Below are positions 6,767 through 14,610 of a stretch of 23,322 bases of DNA, piece after piece. A model generated the notes under the pieces. The model saw only the letters and a list, made by a program, of their open reading frames with translations, did no database searches and was not told where the DNA came from. Origin of the DNA: a virus; IMG/VR virus record IMGVR_UViG_3300048028_000126, positions 1-23,322 of that record; one strand, 5' to 3'. Positions within the stretch are counted from its first letter, which is position 1. Every line of letters begins with the position of its first letter. A program made the position numbers and the translations under genes.

Positions 6767-8509
6767 TTATGTAGCATTGACAATGCTGCTTGCATCGAAA
6801 ATTACCACGGAAGATTCTCCATTATGATTACCCGAACCCCACCATAGTTCATTGTTTACTGGGTTAAGTGCAATAGAAGAAGAACCATCTTCTCCAGTAA
6901 TACTACCACCGCCCCGGCCTCCATTTGTAAGAATTATTGGGGCAACAGACCAATCAGTAGTATCGTAGAAGCTAATCATATCTATCTCATACTCAGGAGT
7001 ACCATACTCACCGGAACTTGGACTCCAAAGACCCAAATACTTACCGTACATTCTAGCACCATTATTATAGGTAGGAAAACCAGTATCTATTGCATCACCA
7101 GCTGGGATGATACCAGAGCTATTTAACCAATCAACACCTTTACCGATAACTTTAACTAAGTTTCCGGTACCTTTCTCAAATATTGATACGGCCGGATTAC
7201 CATAGCGAGTCATTAGCCAATAATCGCCAGCGATGACTGGTCTATAGTTAATATCTCCAGCAGCAACAGGGTAATTTGCTGTAGTAATAAGTGTAAGAGG
7301 ATTATTTACATCGTAGATATAAACTATTCGGTCACCCATTTGATCCCAAACATACAAGTATTCATCATCAGCATCCATATGTCTTCCCCAATAATCCCTA
7401 GTGTCAACAACGTGAGAAGGCCTGTCATATTTTACAGGACCTGCTTGGAGATTATCCAAATCGAAAGAGTATAGAACGTTTTCTTCACCGAAAGCACCAG
7501 TGGTCTTTGATGTATATGCCTTACCACCACCCACTGCTACTGTCGCACCGATATATTGATTTACGCCTGGCCCACCATACTCTCTGATGGTGACAATATT
7601 ATTAATATCGGTCAAATCGTAGAATGAGATCACTCCTCCACTATTAGAACCAGAGTGCATAGCAGCGTAACCATTACCCACTATTAGAAGTTTTCTTGTA
7701 GAATCGTAGTGATGATTCTGGCCCCAATCCTGCCCGCCGTACTGTGGTGGGTTGAATAGTACTGGTGGAACATTTAGGTCGGTTGCGTCATAAATAAACA
7801 ACTCACCCTGATTACTACTTCTTCCGTTAGAGACAAAGATATAATCTTCGTGGATCGATATTCCCGCACCAATTTTTTGTGCATCTCCACTGGCTTCTAT
7901 ACTTCTAAGATAAGTGGGTGCTGAAGCAATTATCGGTGGTGCAGGCGGTACATCGGTCATTAGAACATCGTCAATTGAGAATGTACCGTAACCAGCAGCA
8001 GAAGCAAACTGAATCATTAGAGTATCGTTCCAAGTACCGAGCGTTGCTCCAATGTCAACTGTCATCGATACCGACTGAGGAGAGTTTGTATAATCTCCAG
8101 CAGGAATGGTTTGTTCTGCTAGTGAAGTCACCATTGAAGGTGTGAATCCGTATTCAGTATTACCCTTCACAACACGTACAGTTAAATCACTGGTAGCATT
8201 TAAAACTTTTAGTGATACAACATATGAAGAGTTAAGTTGAATAGATGGTTCGGACACTTTCTGGAACATCCAGCCGTCCGTACCAAATGCAGTCATTGGA
8301 GCACTTGAATTATCAATATTCCATGTTAATTCAGTTGCGTTTCTTGTATTCGGGAGATTACTGCCGATAGTATTCCAAGTGGTAGAACCATCGTTAGTGT
8401 TCTCAGGCATGTATTGCACTGGTCCTACGTATGGTGGGTTGTCTGCGTCTACACCGGCAATTACTTGACCGGCATTAAACACCGCACCCGCTAAAATTTG
8501 ATTTGCCAT
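6767..8509 (-). CDS. Beta-propeller adhesin-like protein, 580 aa
   Basis: Residues about 40-188 look like a jelly-roll carbohydrate-binding or lectin-like domain ending in FSIDDVLM. Residues about 195-580 show seven repeats of a strand ending in a V-x-[FI]-[YF]-[DE]-like motif at about 238 (LFIYDATDLN), 295 (ISFYDLTDIN), 347 (LYSFDLDN), 398 (VYIYDVNN), 442 (VSIFEKGT), 513 (ISFYDTTDW) and 568 (VVIFDASS), about 45-70 residues apart: a seven-bladed propeller. No signal peptide or leader tag. SD AAAGGAC. Probably a virion surface or fibre/decorating protein that binds a host glycan. Its place among head-protein genes, not tail-fibre genes, is odd. Enzymatic activity is not excluded. Confidence 0.7.
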   Translation of the reverse strand: MANQILAGAVFNAGQVIAGVDADNPPYVGPVQYMPENTNDGSTTWNTIGSNLPNTRNATELTWNIDNSSAPMTAFGTDGWMFQKVSEPSIQLNSSYVVSLKVLNATSDLTVRVVKGNTEYGFTPSMVTSLAEQTIPAGDYTNSPQSVSMTVDIGATLGTWNDTLMIQFASAAGYGTFSIDDVLMTDVPPAPPIIASAPTYLRSIEASGDAQKIGAGISIHEDYIFVSNGRSSNQGELFIYDATDLNVPPVLFNPPQYGGQDWGQNHHYDSTRKLLIVGNGYAAMHSGSNSGGVISFYDLTDINNIVTIREYGGPGVNQYIGATVAVGGGKAYTSKTTGAFGEENVLYSFDLDNLQAGPVKYDRPSHVVDTRDYWGRHMDADDEYLYVWDQMGDRIVYIYDVNNPLTLITTANYPVAAGDINYRPVIAGDYWLMTRYGNPAVSIFEKGTGNLVKVIGKGVDWLNSSGIIPAGDAIDTGFPTYNNGARMYGKYLGLWSPSSGEYGTPEYEIDMISFYDTTDWSVAPIILTNGGRGGGSITGEDGSSSIALNPVNNELWWGSGNHNGESSVVIFDASSIVNAT

Positions 8510-8531
8510 TTTTTTAAAAGTCCTTTAAGTT

Positions 8532-8804
8532 TTATGCTAAGTCTTTGTCATGGTTTAGTCCGCCTTTCTTCTTCTTGACGATGAAAGCGTTAACCCTTGC
8601 CATTCCCCATTGTTGTGGTGTGGTGCCTGGGCGGTGACCCGTTTTCCATGCAGCAACCCCTCTATTATATACTTTACGCAAAGTGTCCGATGATATACCA
8701 GACTTCTTTGCTTTCGCCGCGATACCATCTGGACCTTCATCAAGGTCTAGGGTATCATACATTCCATATCTCTTTTCACTGAGATACTGTTTAAAATTTA
8801 TCAT
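8532..8804 (-). CDS. Tagged small conserved phage protein (DUF5824-like), 90 aa
   Basis: Leader MINFKQYLSEKRYG ends in L-S-E, a good prohead protease site. The mature part contains SGISSDTLRKVYNRG, then AAWKTGHRPGTTPQQWG and MARVNAFI, a compact helical domain that recurs in phage proteins, often at the end of larger ones; I recall it as DUF5824 but cannot confirm the number. Function unknown. The ATG overlaps the TGA of the large tagged nucleotidyltransferase (ATGA), with GGAGAT as SD, so the two are co-translated and probably co-packaged. Confidence 0.7.
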   Translation of the reverse strand: MINFKQYLSEKRYGMYDTLDLDEGPDGIAAKAKKSGISSDTLRKVYNRGVAAWKTGHRPGTTPQQWGMARVNAFIVKKKKGGLNHDKDLA

Positions 8805-10495
8805 GCTAAATCTCCGATCATTTGCGCAAGTGCTTTGCGATCCATGTCCAGTCCAAATTTACGAATTGCATTCGCGGCATGGAATTCATGAGACCTTCCG
8901 TCACCGGACTTCTTCAATTCTTTTTTGATATATTGTGCAACTTTAGTGTATTTATTCTTATTAACAGTCTTGGCTCCGATCTTATGCATTAAATCAGTTA
9001 CCCAGTTTTCTAGTATATCATTTTCTTCTGCAACACAATTAGGGACCATCTTATTCCCTTTCTTCTTCATACCAACTTCTTTGTAACCATCCCAACAATC
9101 TTCATCGTACATGTCTTTAAATGACTTGGTGTACTTGGATGGTTTAGTCTTAGCGGTCTTATCTCCAGGCGCTGGTTTGTATGCAGACTCATCATCGTCT
9201 GCCTTCTTACCATGTTTCTTGAAGTGTGCATCACGTTTGACCTTGGTCGACTTTTCTAGTCCCTTATGGTAACGCGATGGTTGAGTACCTTCACGATCCT
9301 TTATATCTGGGTCCTGTGACTCGTACTTGATTTCAGGACTCGATGTCTTGAAGTCTTTCTTACGCATGATAGTTTTGTTCACTACTTCGAACTCACCGTT
9401 CTTATAGTTCACCACAACAGGGAGATTTAGATCGGACTGCATATCTTTCAATACTGCTTCCGCATCTCCGTGTTTCTTTACGTCTTTGCCCTTATTCTTT
9501 GCGATCTTCTTAAACAACCGTTGGAGTTCTGTGACCTTGATAGCAGGGTCATTTCTCTTATCGTTCATACGGTCTGCGAAGTGTCGTGTAAATTCGATGT
9601 CAATGTTGAACTTCTTCAACAAACGGTCACCGAACTTTTCTAAATCATTGAGCTGTCCTTGGGTCACGTCTTCGGAGATCAACTCCACAGACTCTAACCA
9701 CTTTCGCATTTTCTTACCATCGTTAGTTTCAACGATGACATAGTTTGCACCTAGGATGGATACAGTAGCAATCTCATCACTTTCTTTGATCACTACTGTA
9801 TCACCAACCCCAAACAGTTCGCCCGAAACATATTGTTCACGGGTTTCTGATACTGTTTCTAGTTCTAAGTGATTACGGAATTCGTTGGCCTCCTTCAGAC
9901 CCATACCCGTACGCACGTCATTGAATAATTTACGTGTGTCTGGGTTAGACATTGATTTAGGAACCCCCTGTGAGAATGCAACAAAATCATTCTTTGATGC
10001 ATTCTCTCGTTGCTTAGAGGCAGACATACCTTCAACTCCAACAGAATCCGGATCTCTCTTACCTGCGGATACTATATTGATAGATTTGAAATTATAAAAA
10101 CCATGTCTTGCTTTAGTACCATTGTATTTCTTCAATAGTACTTCGAATTCTGTAATTCTGTCGTCACCGACAACCATAGTTACTGACTTGTAACCTTGGT
10201 CATACAGTGCGACCATGGCGTTGATAGCGGTCTTTACCGACTTATCCACCATGATATTCCGTGCATGTTTCGGAAACATCTTACGAGTGTGTTTGATTTT
10301 ATCGGAGTACGATAGCGGATTCTTCTTTGCGTCCTGTGATTGTGACACAAATACTTTATAGTCTGATTTCCCAGACTTCATCGCTAGTGTATCCATTACC
10401 TTGCCGTGGCCAACCGTAGGTGGATTCATACGACCAAACGTGAAATATACTTCGCGTTCCTCTTCAACAAGGTATTGACTGAAATTTTTAATCAC
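8801..10495 (-). CDS. Capsid-tagged cytidylyltransferase/NMNAT-like multidomain protein, 564 aa
   Basis: Starts with GTG (10493-10495) overlapping the previous TGA. After the leader IKNFSQYLVEE comes a nucleotidyltransferase fold: FTFGRMNPPTVGHGK (T27-V-G-H30 is the HxGH-type signature), VVGDD at about 108-112, and GMSASKQREN at 156-165 replacing the usual ISxTxxR. Such domains transfer a nucleotide to NMN, sugar phosphates or lipids. Residues about 295-385 hold a second domain with ITRHFADRMNDKR-type start (read FTRHFADRMNDKRN) and NLPVVVNYKNGEF, seen in phage proteins and vaguely RelE-like. Residues about 455-490 have DCWDGYKEVGMKKKGNKMVP, a phage Cys/Gly/Lys module. The last 70 are helical. 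Substrate unknown; NAD-related or RNA-capping activity is speculation. Confidence 0.7.
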   Translation of the reverse strand: MIKNFSQYLVEEEREVYFTFGRMNPPTVGHGKVMDTLAMKSGKSDYKVFVSQSQDAKKNPLSYSDKIKHTRKMFPKHARNIMVDKSVKTAINAMVALYDQGYKSVTMVVGDDRITEFEVLLKKYNGTKARHGFYNFKSINIVSAGKRDPDSVGVEGMSASKQRENASKNDFVAFSQGVPKSMSNPDTRKLFNDVRTGMGLKEANEFRNHLELETVSETREQYVSGELFGVGDTVVIKESDEIATVSILGANYVIVETNDGKKMRKWLESVELISEDVTQGQLNDLEKFGDRLLKKFNIDIEFTRHFADRMNDKRNDPAIKVTELQRLFKKIAKNKGKDVKKHGDAEAVLKDMQSDLNLPVVVNYKNGEFEVVNKTIMRKKDFKTSSPEIKYESQDPDIKDREGTQPSRYHKGLEKSTKVKRDAHFKKHGKKADDDESAYKPAPGDKTAKTKPSKYTKSFKDMYDEDCWDGYKEVGMKKKGNKMVPNCVAEENDILENWVTDLMHKIGAKTVNKNKYTKVAQYIKKELKKSGDGRSHEFHAANAIRKFGLDMDRKALAQMIGDLA

Positions 10496-10869
10496 TTCTT
10501 ATCGCCGCCTTTATTCTTACCTCTTTTGCGTTCGAGTTCCTGTTTACGAACTACCTTTACAAGTTTTTTTGCTTGGCGATCTATACGTGATTGTAGTGCG
10601 GGTCTGTCTAGTCTTTTCTCGATTTCTTTCTTACGAGCAATTGACATCTCCCCTTTGTCTTGACCCTTAGTCAATTTTGATACCATTGCATTACGTGCTT
10701 GTCTACGCGCACGTTTCTTTAGCGTGTCCATATTCGCGACCTTTCTTTCGGACCGCTTACGTGCAATGGCTATTTTTGCTTTATTCTTTTTCATTCGCAT
10801 CGCTAGTTTACGACGCTGTGTCATATCGAGAACCTCTGACACAAATTGTTTAAATGACAACATAGTCAT
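10492..10869 (-). CDS. Tagged highly basic internal-head-like protein, 125 aa
   Basis: Two ATGs are possible, MTM; AGAGGA precedes the first at 5-6 bases. Leader LSFKQFVSEV ends in V-S-E. The mature part is about 110 residues with over one third Lys/Arg, in helical repeats such as RRKLAMRMKKNKAKIAIARK and ALQSRIDRQAKKLVKVV. Similar very basic proteins occur beside the nucleotidyltransferase in marine T4-like phages; function not known to me, but binding to packaged DNA fits the charge. It overlaps the next gene by GTGA. Confidence 0.7.
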   Translation of the reverse strand: MTMLSFKQFVSEVLDMTQRRKLAMRMKKNKAKIAIARKRSERKVANMDTLKKRARRQARNAMVSKLTKGQDKGEMSIARKKEIEKRLDRPALQSRIDRQAKKLVKVVRKQELERKRGKNKGGDKK

Positions 10870-10895
10870 CTATTCCTCTATTGGTTTATTCCATA

Positions 10896-12116
10896 TTATC
10901 TACGGGCTGAATCCCAACCCTTTAATATATCGGATGAAAAGTTGTTGTATGAAAATTCCATACGGTCAACCAATTTCACCGCGTCACCACCAAGCGTATC
11001 AATTGCAACGTATCCTTCCTCACCAGTCACTTTGTAACCATTAGAAGTTTTCACGAAAGTATCAATCGATTTAAGTTTGTCCAAACTATTTATAAGTTTT
11101 AATTTGACCAATACAATCATTTTTTGCAATTCAAACATTTTTACTAGGTTTGCTTTGTTCGTAGCAGAGAAAAACTCCATCTCATCCTTCATCTTAGCAA
11201 TCCAAGTGTCTTTACCACGTTGAGATTTCTTACTTGCAATCTCTTTTGTGTAGTAAGCTTGTCTATTACTTATCAGTCCAGTAACATGCTTTCTTGAGTC
11301 TGGGAGTAAGGCTCCTGCACGAACAAACGAGTTGTTGTAAGTCTCAATCGCCTGTGCAAGGTTCTGGTTATCTTCTAGCGCCTTCAGTGTTGTAGCAGAT
11401 GTCTGTTTGAATAGACGACCGATTTGTGTCAGTAGATCATTGACTGATTTGGTTTCGCGTTCACTCATCGTCGCATTGGTCACGTCGGTCAACATCGCAT
11501 CTTGTGACCATACGTTTACAGAATTGCGAAACTTCGATACGTCCACACCATATGTTGCTCGCATAGACTCAAATGTATCACCAGTGTATGTTGTGTGCCA
11601 TACGATACCGATCTTAGCAGCACGTACTTCTTTCGCTTGGTCATAGGGTACCGCATATGCAATGGTGTTTGGATGAAACACACTGTACTTCTGACCATCG
11701 ATGGTCTTGGTAGTCACATCGCCACTACCAAACAAAAAGTCACCTTGTATGACGCCCTTGATTCCTAGGGATGGTAAATACTTGAGTGCGTCTTTCAACT
11801 TAGAGTTCAGATCACCTGACGTATCCGCGTCGATGTCTGCGTCGGTCTTGTAGACCTTTGGGTTCTTGTTGAAAATACCTTTCTTGGCAACGAAGAACTT
11901 ACCGTCAATAGGGTCTTCTCCACAAAAGATTGCGGGCGCACCGTCCCATTTGACAGATACATTGCCCGCACCCTTTCCCGCTAACATGTCTCGCAAACCA
12001 CGTAACGCATTGATAGCTTCACGCGTACCAGAAACTCCACCGTACAGGACCTTGTCCTCGATGTGAGTCATGTGGGTGTTCTTCTGTTCCGTTATGAAGT
12101 TTGCGAAGTTTTCCAT
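10896..12116 (-). CDS. Capsid-tagged KWDG ligase/nucleotidyltransferase-like protein (DUF6267-like), 406 aa
   Basis: Leader MENFANFITEQ ends in I-T-E. The core begins THMTHIEDKVLYGGVSGTRE, then VSVKWDGAPAIFCG: K56-W57-D58-G59 fits motif I (KxDG) of the covalent nucleotidyltransferases (ATP/NAD DNA ligases, RNA ligases, capping enzymes), where the Lys takes AMP or GMP. FFVAKKGIFNKNP follows, and GVIQGDFLFG at 121-130 fits motif III/IIIa. Later motifs (IV, V) are hard to place; about 240-406 is helical. I recall this family as DUF6267, common in T4-like phages without known activity. An RNA or DNA repair ligase delivered with the genome is the obvious hypothesis. ATG at 12116 overlaps the previous stop. 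Confidence 0.7.
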   Translation of the reverse strand: MENFANFITEQKNTHMTHIEDKVLYGGVSGTREAINALRGLRDMLAGKGAGNVSVKWDGAPAIFCGEDPIDGKFFVAKKGIFNKNPKVYKTDADIDADTSGDLNSKLKDALKYLPSLGIKGVIQGDFLFGSGDVTTKTIDGQKYSVFHPNTIAYAVPYDQAKEVRAAKIGIVWHTTYTGDTFESMRATYGVDVSKFRNSVNVWSQDAMLTDVTNATMSERETKSVNDLLTQIGRLFKQTSATTLKALEDNQNLAQAIETYNNSFVRAGALLPDSRKHVTGLISNRQAYYTKEIASKKSQRGKDTWIAKMKDEMEFFSATNKANLVKMFELQKMIVLVKLKLINSLDKLKSIDTFVKTSNGYKVTGEEGYVAIDTLGGDAVKLVDRMEFSYNNFSSDILKGWDSARR

Positions 12117-13402
12117 TATGTACTCAATGAATTATATTTGACTGCTAAATTAAAAAATTGTCCCAGTTTCTTTTGGCCCGCGTTACCCGCTTTATTAGTT
12201 CGTATGGACATCTCCATAGTCACATTATCATCTTTCGACTTTAGTTCAATGAACCAATTCTGTTTTGATGTAGTAGATGGGTATGCACGAACAAACTTTA
12301 CCATAGGCAAAAAGACGCCTAGTTCATCATTCGAAGTGATCTCTTCAAAACCGTCCTTTACTGCTTTAATAACCTTAGTAGGAACATCGGGTGCGTCTCT
12401 TAATATTTCTGTCCGGATATAGTCTAAAGTCTTATCTTTATCCGTATTGAAGAGGTCGATGACAGCCTTACGGCATGTCTCCAAGTGTTTGTCGTACAGT
12501 TCCTCATATTTGGTACTGTCATCACGATTCAACTTTACTAGTAGTCCAGAAGTAACTCGTTTCTTGGATTTGTCATATGCACCACTAGGTGGCATACCTT
12601 GTATCTTAGAATAGACATCGGTGTGCAGTTGTCTGCGAAGGACACTTACATTACGTTGTTTCTTGAAGGACGTGAAGATAGGATTGACGTAGGTGTTGAG
12701 TTTAGGTTCTTTGGTCTTCTTACCACCCGCTTTGAGCGATACTCCCAACATTGCACCATCGGTAAACTCAATAAAGATATCGCCGGGATGGTTCTTAGGG
12801 ACACCCGTAGGTTTTGCACGATATCCCCAATAGACCTGTTTGATTGATTTGTTCTTGTTTTCTTCTTGCAGATACTTGTAGACACCCATCGCGTTCAACA
12901 TCTTCTCAGTGAACTTGGAAGATTCAGACGCCTTCTGGATGGTATCGATTGCCGCTTGAGCATCGGACGGTTGAACACAGGTTAGAGTTTTAGGGTCCTG
13001 TTTCAATAGGTGATCATAGAAATCTTGTACACTGGTCGTCATCGTGTAACCCGTTTCCCACGCGATGGCAGGGAACAGTTCTGTAATAGATGCGTTTAGA
13101 GTGGTCTCACCGATACCACCGGACTTAGGTTTTACCAGAATAACTACTTTGGTATCGAAACCAGAATCAATGAATATAGGGTCAACTGACTGCCCAGACT
13201 TCTCACGAACTTCTGCCTTGACACCCGCTTGGTTTAGATCACGAGCGATCTCATCCCTGTCCGTGAGACGGTCTTCTGACCGAACAACAAATACTGTGGT
13301 CTTACTGTTTTCGGATTTTTTCTCAACAGGAAGGTCCCCGAATACGTCCGGAAAATCGGACACACCGACCTCTTCTGATAAGAAGGCTTTAAAAGTTTTC
13401 AT
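12116..13402 (-). CDS. Capsid-tagged putative nuclease-like protein, 428 aa
   Basis: Leader MKTFKAFLSEE is a near-exact capsid-targeting sequence with the L-S-E cut site. The next 20-130 residues form an alpha/beta domain (TTVFVVRSEDRL, FDTKVVILVKP). The central NHPGDIFIEFTDG (D208, E212) followed by LGVSLKAGGKK (K224) has the strand-turn-strand form of a PD-(D/E)XK nuclease core, with S-L-K where E-x-K is usual; then LNTYVNPI. This assignment is tentative. The gene is the first after the early promoter at 13432-13462 and the late promoter at 13449-13456. A virion-borne nuclease could attack host DNA on entry; alternative: an inactive structural relative. Confidence 0.6.
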   Translation of the reverse strand: MKTFKAFLSEEVGVSDFPDVFGDLPVEKKSENSKTTVFVVRSEDRLTDRDEIARDLNQAGVKAEVREKSGQSVDPIFIDSGFDTKVVILVKPKSGGIGETTLNASITELFPAIAWETGYTMTTSVQDFYDHLLKQDPKTLTCVQPSDAQAAIDTIQKASESSKFTEKMLNAMGVYKYLQEENKNKSIKQVYWGYRAKPTGVPKNHPGDIFIEFTDGAMLGVSLKAGGKKTKEPKLNTYVNPIFTSFKKQRNVSVLRRQLHTDVYSKIQGMPPSGAYDKSKKRVTSGLLVKLNRDDSTKYEELYDKHLETCRKAVIDLFNTDKDKTLDYIRTEILRDAPDVPTKVIKAVKDGFEEITSNDELGVFLPMVKFVRAYPSTTSKQNWFIELKSKDDNVTMEMSIRTNKAGNAGQKKLGQFFNLAVKYNSLST

Positions 13403-13431
13403 ATCAATTCCCTAGTAATTAAGATATGGTT

Positions 13432-13462
13432 AGTATACTTTTATTCTATTTATATGTCAAGG
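13432..13462 (-). promoter_or_regulatory. Sigma70-like promoter (19-bp spacer)
   Basis: Minus strand TTGACA (13457-13462) and TATACT (13432-13437), spacer 19 bp, longer than the optimum. It would drive the tagged nuclease-like gene at 13402. The exact late element TATAAATA lies within its spacer. Confidence 0.5.
13449..13456 (-). promoter_or_regulatory. T4-type late promoter TATAAATA
   Basis: Exact TATAAATA on the minus strand, 47 bases before the ATG of the capsid-tagged nuclease-like gene and directly next to the TTGACA at 13457-13462. It overlaps the exonuclease stop codon. It would start the late operon of tagged proteins running left. Confidence 0.75.
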
Positions 13463-14127
13463 GAATTGTGAGAATTTTCTTCATTATATTGAGCGATAGT
13501 TTCACGTAGAGGACGAACCCAGTTGTCACGGTGTTCGATAAACACCTGTGGTTCATGATTGTCTACGGATATGATAGTGACAAGTTGTGTGATGGGACGA
13601 CCTGTGCGTTCTTCCCACATAATTGCATAGGCAGATTCTTGCATGAAATAGTTCTTGATCCAATCAAGACGTTTTGGTTTCATAGATGTTTTAAAATCGA
13701 TGATAGATAACTGACCGTCAAACTCAGCAACACAATCCACACGCCCAGCGACACCCAGATGGTTGGAGTAGAGTGGTGCTTCCTGTGCATATACTCTGCC
13801 AATACGATCATCAAGAATGGGTTTAAGATCAAGAAAAGAATTAATAATATCTGGAGTATATCCATTTTGGTAGCTCTCATTGTTGTCGATATATTTTTCA
13901 ACTATTTCATGGACACGGGTTCCACGTCCAGATGCACGAGTTGAAATTCGGTTTGCTTCTTCTACACCGACACGAGCACGCCACTTCGCAATAGAATCAC
14001 GAGAGAGAATAGAAAGTACGGTAGTGATTGAAGGTAAGTTCACACCTTCGGGTGTTTTGTATTTACGACCTTGGTCCGTAGTCACGGCGGTCATCTCGCT
14101 CAAGTTCACAGGAACATGTTCAAACAT
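13450..14127 (-). CDS. Cas4/RecB-like PD-(D/E)XK exonuclease, 225 aa
   Basis: I place the start at the ATG at 14125-14127 (GGAT upstream) rather than the TTG four codons earlier. Motifs in order: GRGTRVHEIVEKYI with H73; AQEAPLY with E116; GVAGRVDCVAEF with D131; and LSIIDFKTSMKP with D144 and K146. This is the H-x-x-E/D-...-(D/E)xK order of the Cas4/RecB-nuclease (PDDEXK_1) family; a QxxxY-like helix follows at about 160 (MQESAYAI). These are metal-dependent DNA exonucleases; the phage version likely serves recombination, repair or host DNA breakdown. It has its own strong sigma70 promoter (14155-14183), so expression is probably early. No Cys cluster for Fe-S binding, unlike true Cas4. Confidence 0.8.
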   Translation of the reverse strand: MFEHVPVNLSEMTAVTTDQGRKYKTPEGVNLPSITTVLSILSRDSIAKWRARVGVEEANRISTRASGRGTRVHEIVEKYIDNNESYQNGYTPDIINSFLDLKPILDDRIGRVYAQEAPLYSNHLGVAGRVDCVAEFDGQLSIIDFKTSMKPKRLDWIKNYFMQESAYAIMWEERTGRPITQLVTIISVDNHEPQVFIEHRDNWVRPLRETIAQYNEENSHNSLDI

Positions 14128-14154
14128 AATATAATCCAATCAATTTAATAGTAT

Positions 14155-14183
14155 ATTATACGTTATTAAAACGTATCTGTCAA
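14155..14183 (-). promoter_or_regulatory. Sigma70 promoter, consensus
   Basis: Minus strand TTGACA (14178-14183), 17-bp spacer, TATAAT (14155-14160), both hexamers perfect. It lies 28 bases before the exonuclease start codon, in a 70-bp gap. Confidence 0.85.
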
Positions 14184-14197
14184 GTATATTTGTTAAT

Positions 14198-14329
14198 TTA
14201 TTTTAATGGGTTAGAGTCATTTTTTTCTAACTCACGTCGTTCCTTTTCTAAAAGGATATAAGAGACTAAGCTAGTTACAACAACTACTATACCTACTATC
14301 ATAAAGAAACATTTTATAAACGTTAACAT
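14198..14329 (-). CDS. Small single-span membrane protein, 43 aa
   Basis: Read by hand. ATG at 14327-14329 with AGAGGT five bases upstream, ending at TAA 14198-14200. The product begins MLTFIKCFFMIVGIVVVV and continues TSLVSYILLEKERRELEKND: one transmembrane helix of about 22 residues and a short charged tail. Function unknown. The ribosome binding site lies just after the large structured RNA at 14352-14515 (22 bases from the end of its closing stem), so the RNA could be a leader of this gene or an independent RNA followed by it. Microproteins like this in phages may act on host membrane complexes. Confidence 0.6.
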   Translation of the reverse strand: MLTFIKCFFMIVGIVVVVTSLVSYILLEKERRELEKNDSNPLK

Positions 14330-14351
14330 AATTTACCTCTGGTGATAAGAA

Positions 14352-14515
14352 TCCCCACAAGTACAGGGCTCCGAAGGGTACTTTATGTGTCGGTGAACCG
14401 TAACTAACTGCTTGGCATTTTCACATGCACGTTTTGAGAGATCGCAGTTTTAAGTTAGTGCGCGATGGTTGGCGCATTGTTCATCTCGTGTACCGAGCCC
14501 TGTACTGTGTGGGGA
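14352..14515 (-). ncRNA. Structured RNA element of 164 nt closed by a 20-bp stem, next to tRNA-Ala
   Basis: Arms 14352-14371 and 14495-14515 pair as 12 bp plus 8 bp with one bulged base. Inside, nested pairs are: 14377-14381/14490-14494 (GGTAC/GTACC), 14394-14398/14479-14483 (TGAAC/GTTCA), 14403-14409/14453-14459 (ACTAACT/AGTTAGT), and hairpins 14415-14418/14425-14428 and 14460-14463/14472-14475. A competing helix 14406-14411/14444-14449 (AACTGC/GCAGTT) excludes the ACTAACT helix. On the minus strand the element begins three bases after the tRNA-Ala CCA and ends 22 bases before the 43-aa ORF. No long ORF inside. It is probably cotranscribed with the tRNA and cut off by tRNA processing. I do not recognise the class. 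Strand is inferred from neighbours. Confidence 0.65.
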
Positions 14516-14518
14516 AAC

Positions 14519-14594
14519 TGGTGGAGTTAGAGGGAATCGAACCCACGACCTTCTGGATGCAAACCAGACGCTCTCCCTACTGAGCTATAACCCC
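14519..14594 (-). tRNA. tRNA-Ala(UGC)
   Basis: Complete cloverleaf: acceptor GGGGTTA/TAACTCC including the G3:U70 wobble pair that marks alanine tRNAs, D stem GCTC/GAGC, anticodon loop TTTGCAT (anticodon UGC), TTCGA in the T loop, discriminator A and encoded CCA. One T-stem U-U mismatch. A late promoter lies 17 bases upstream (14611-14618); the structured RNA follows directly. Confidence 0.92.
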
Positions 14595-14610
14595 TAAATC
14601 TTACCTTCCT

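Noticed and set aside
11087-11094. TATAAATA on the minus strand inside the ligase-like gene
   Set aside because: It falls in coding sequence about 220 bases before the next gene, with no gap; a chance match in AT-rich codons is more likely, so it is not annotated as a promoter.
13450-14127. True Cas4 protein of a CRISPR system
   Set aside because: The four Fe-S Cys are absent and no repeats or cas genes lie nearby; a general phage PD-(D/E)XK exonuclease is the better call.
14352-14515. Reading the long inverted repeat as a rho-independent terminator, an IS end pair or a CRISPR unit
   Set aside because: The loop is 123 bases, no T run follows on the minus strand, there is no transposase or target duplication, and the repeat occurs once.
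14352-14515. RNase P RNA, tmRNA or group I intron
   Set aside because: I see no P RNA signature, no tRNA-like end with a tag ORF, and no intron core; length and layout do not fit.
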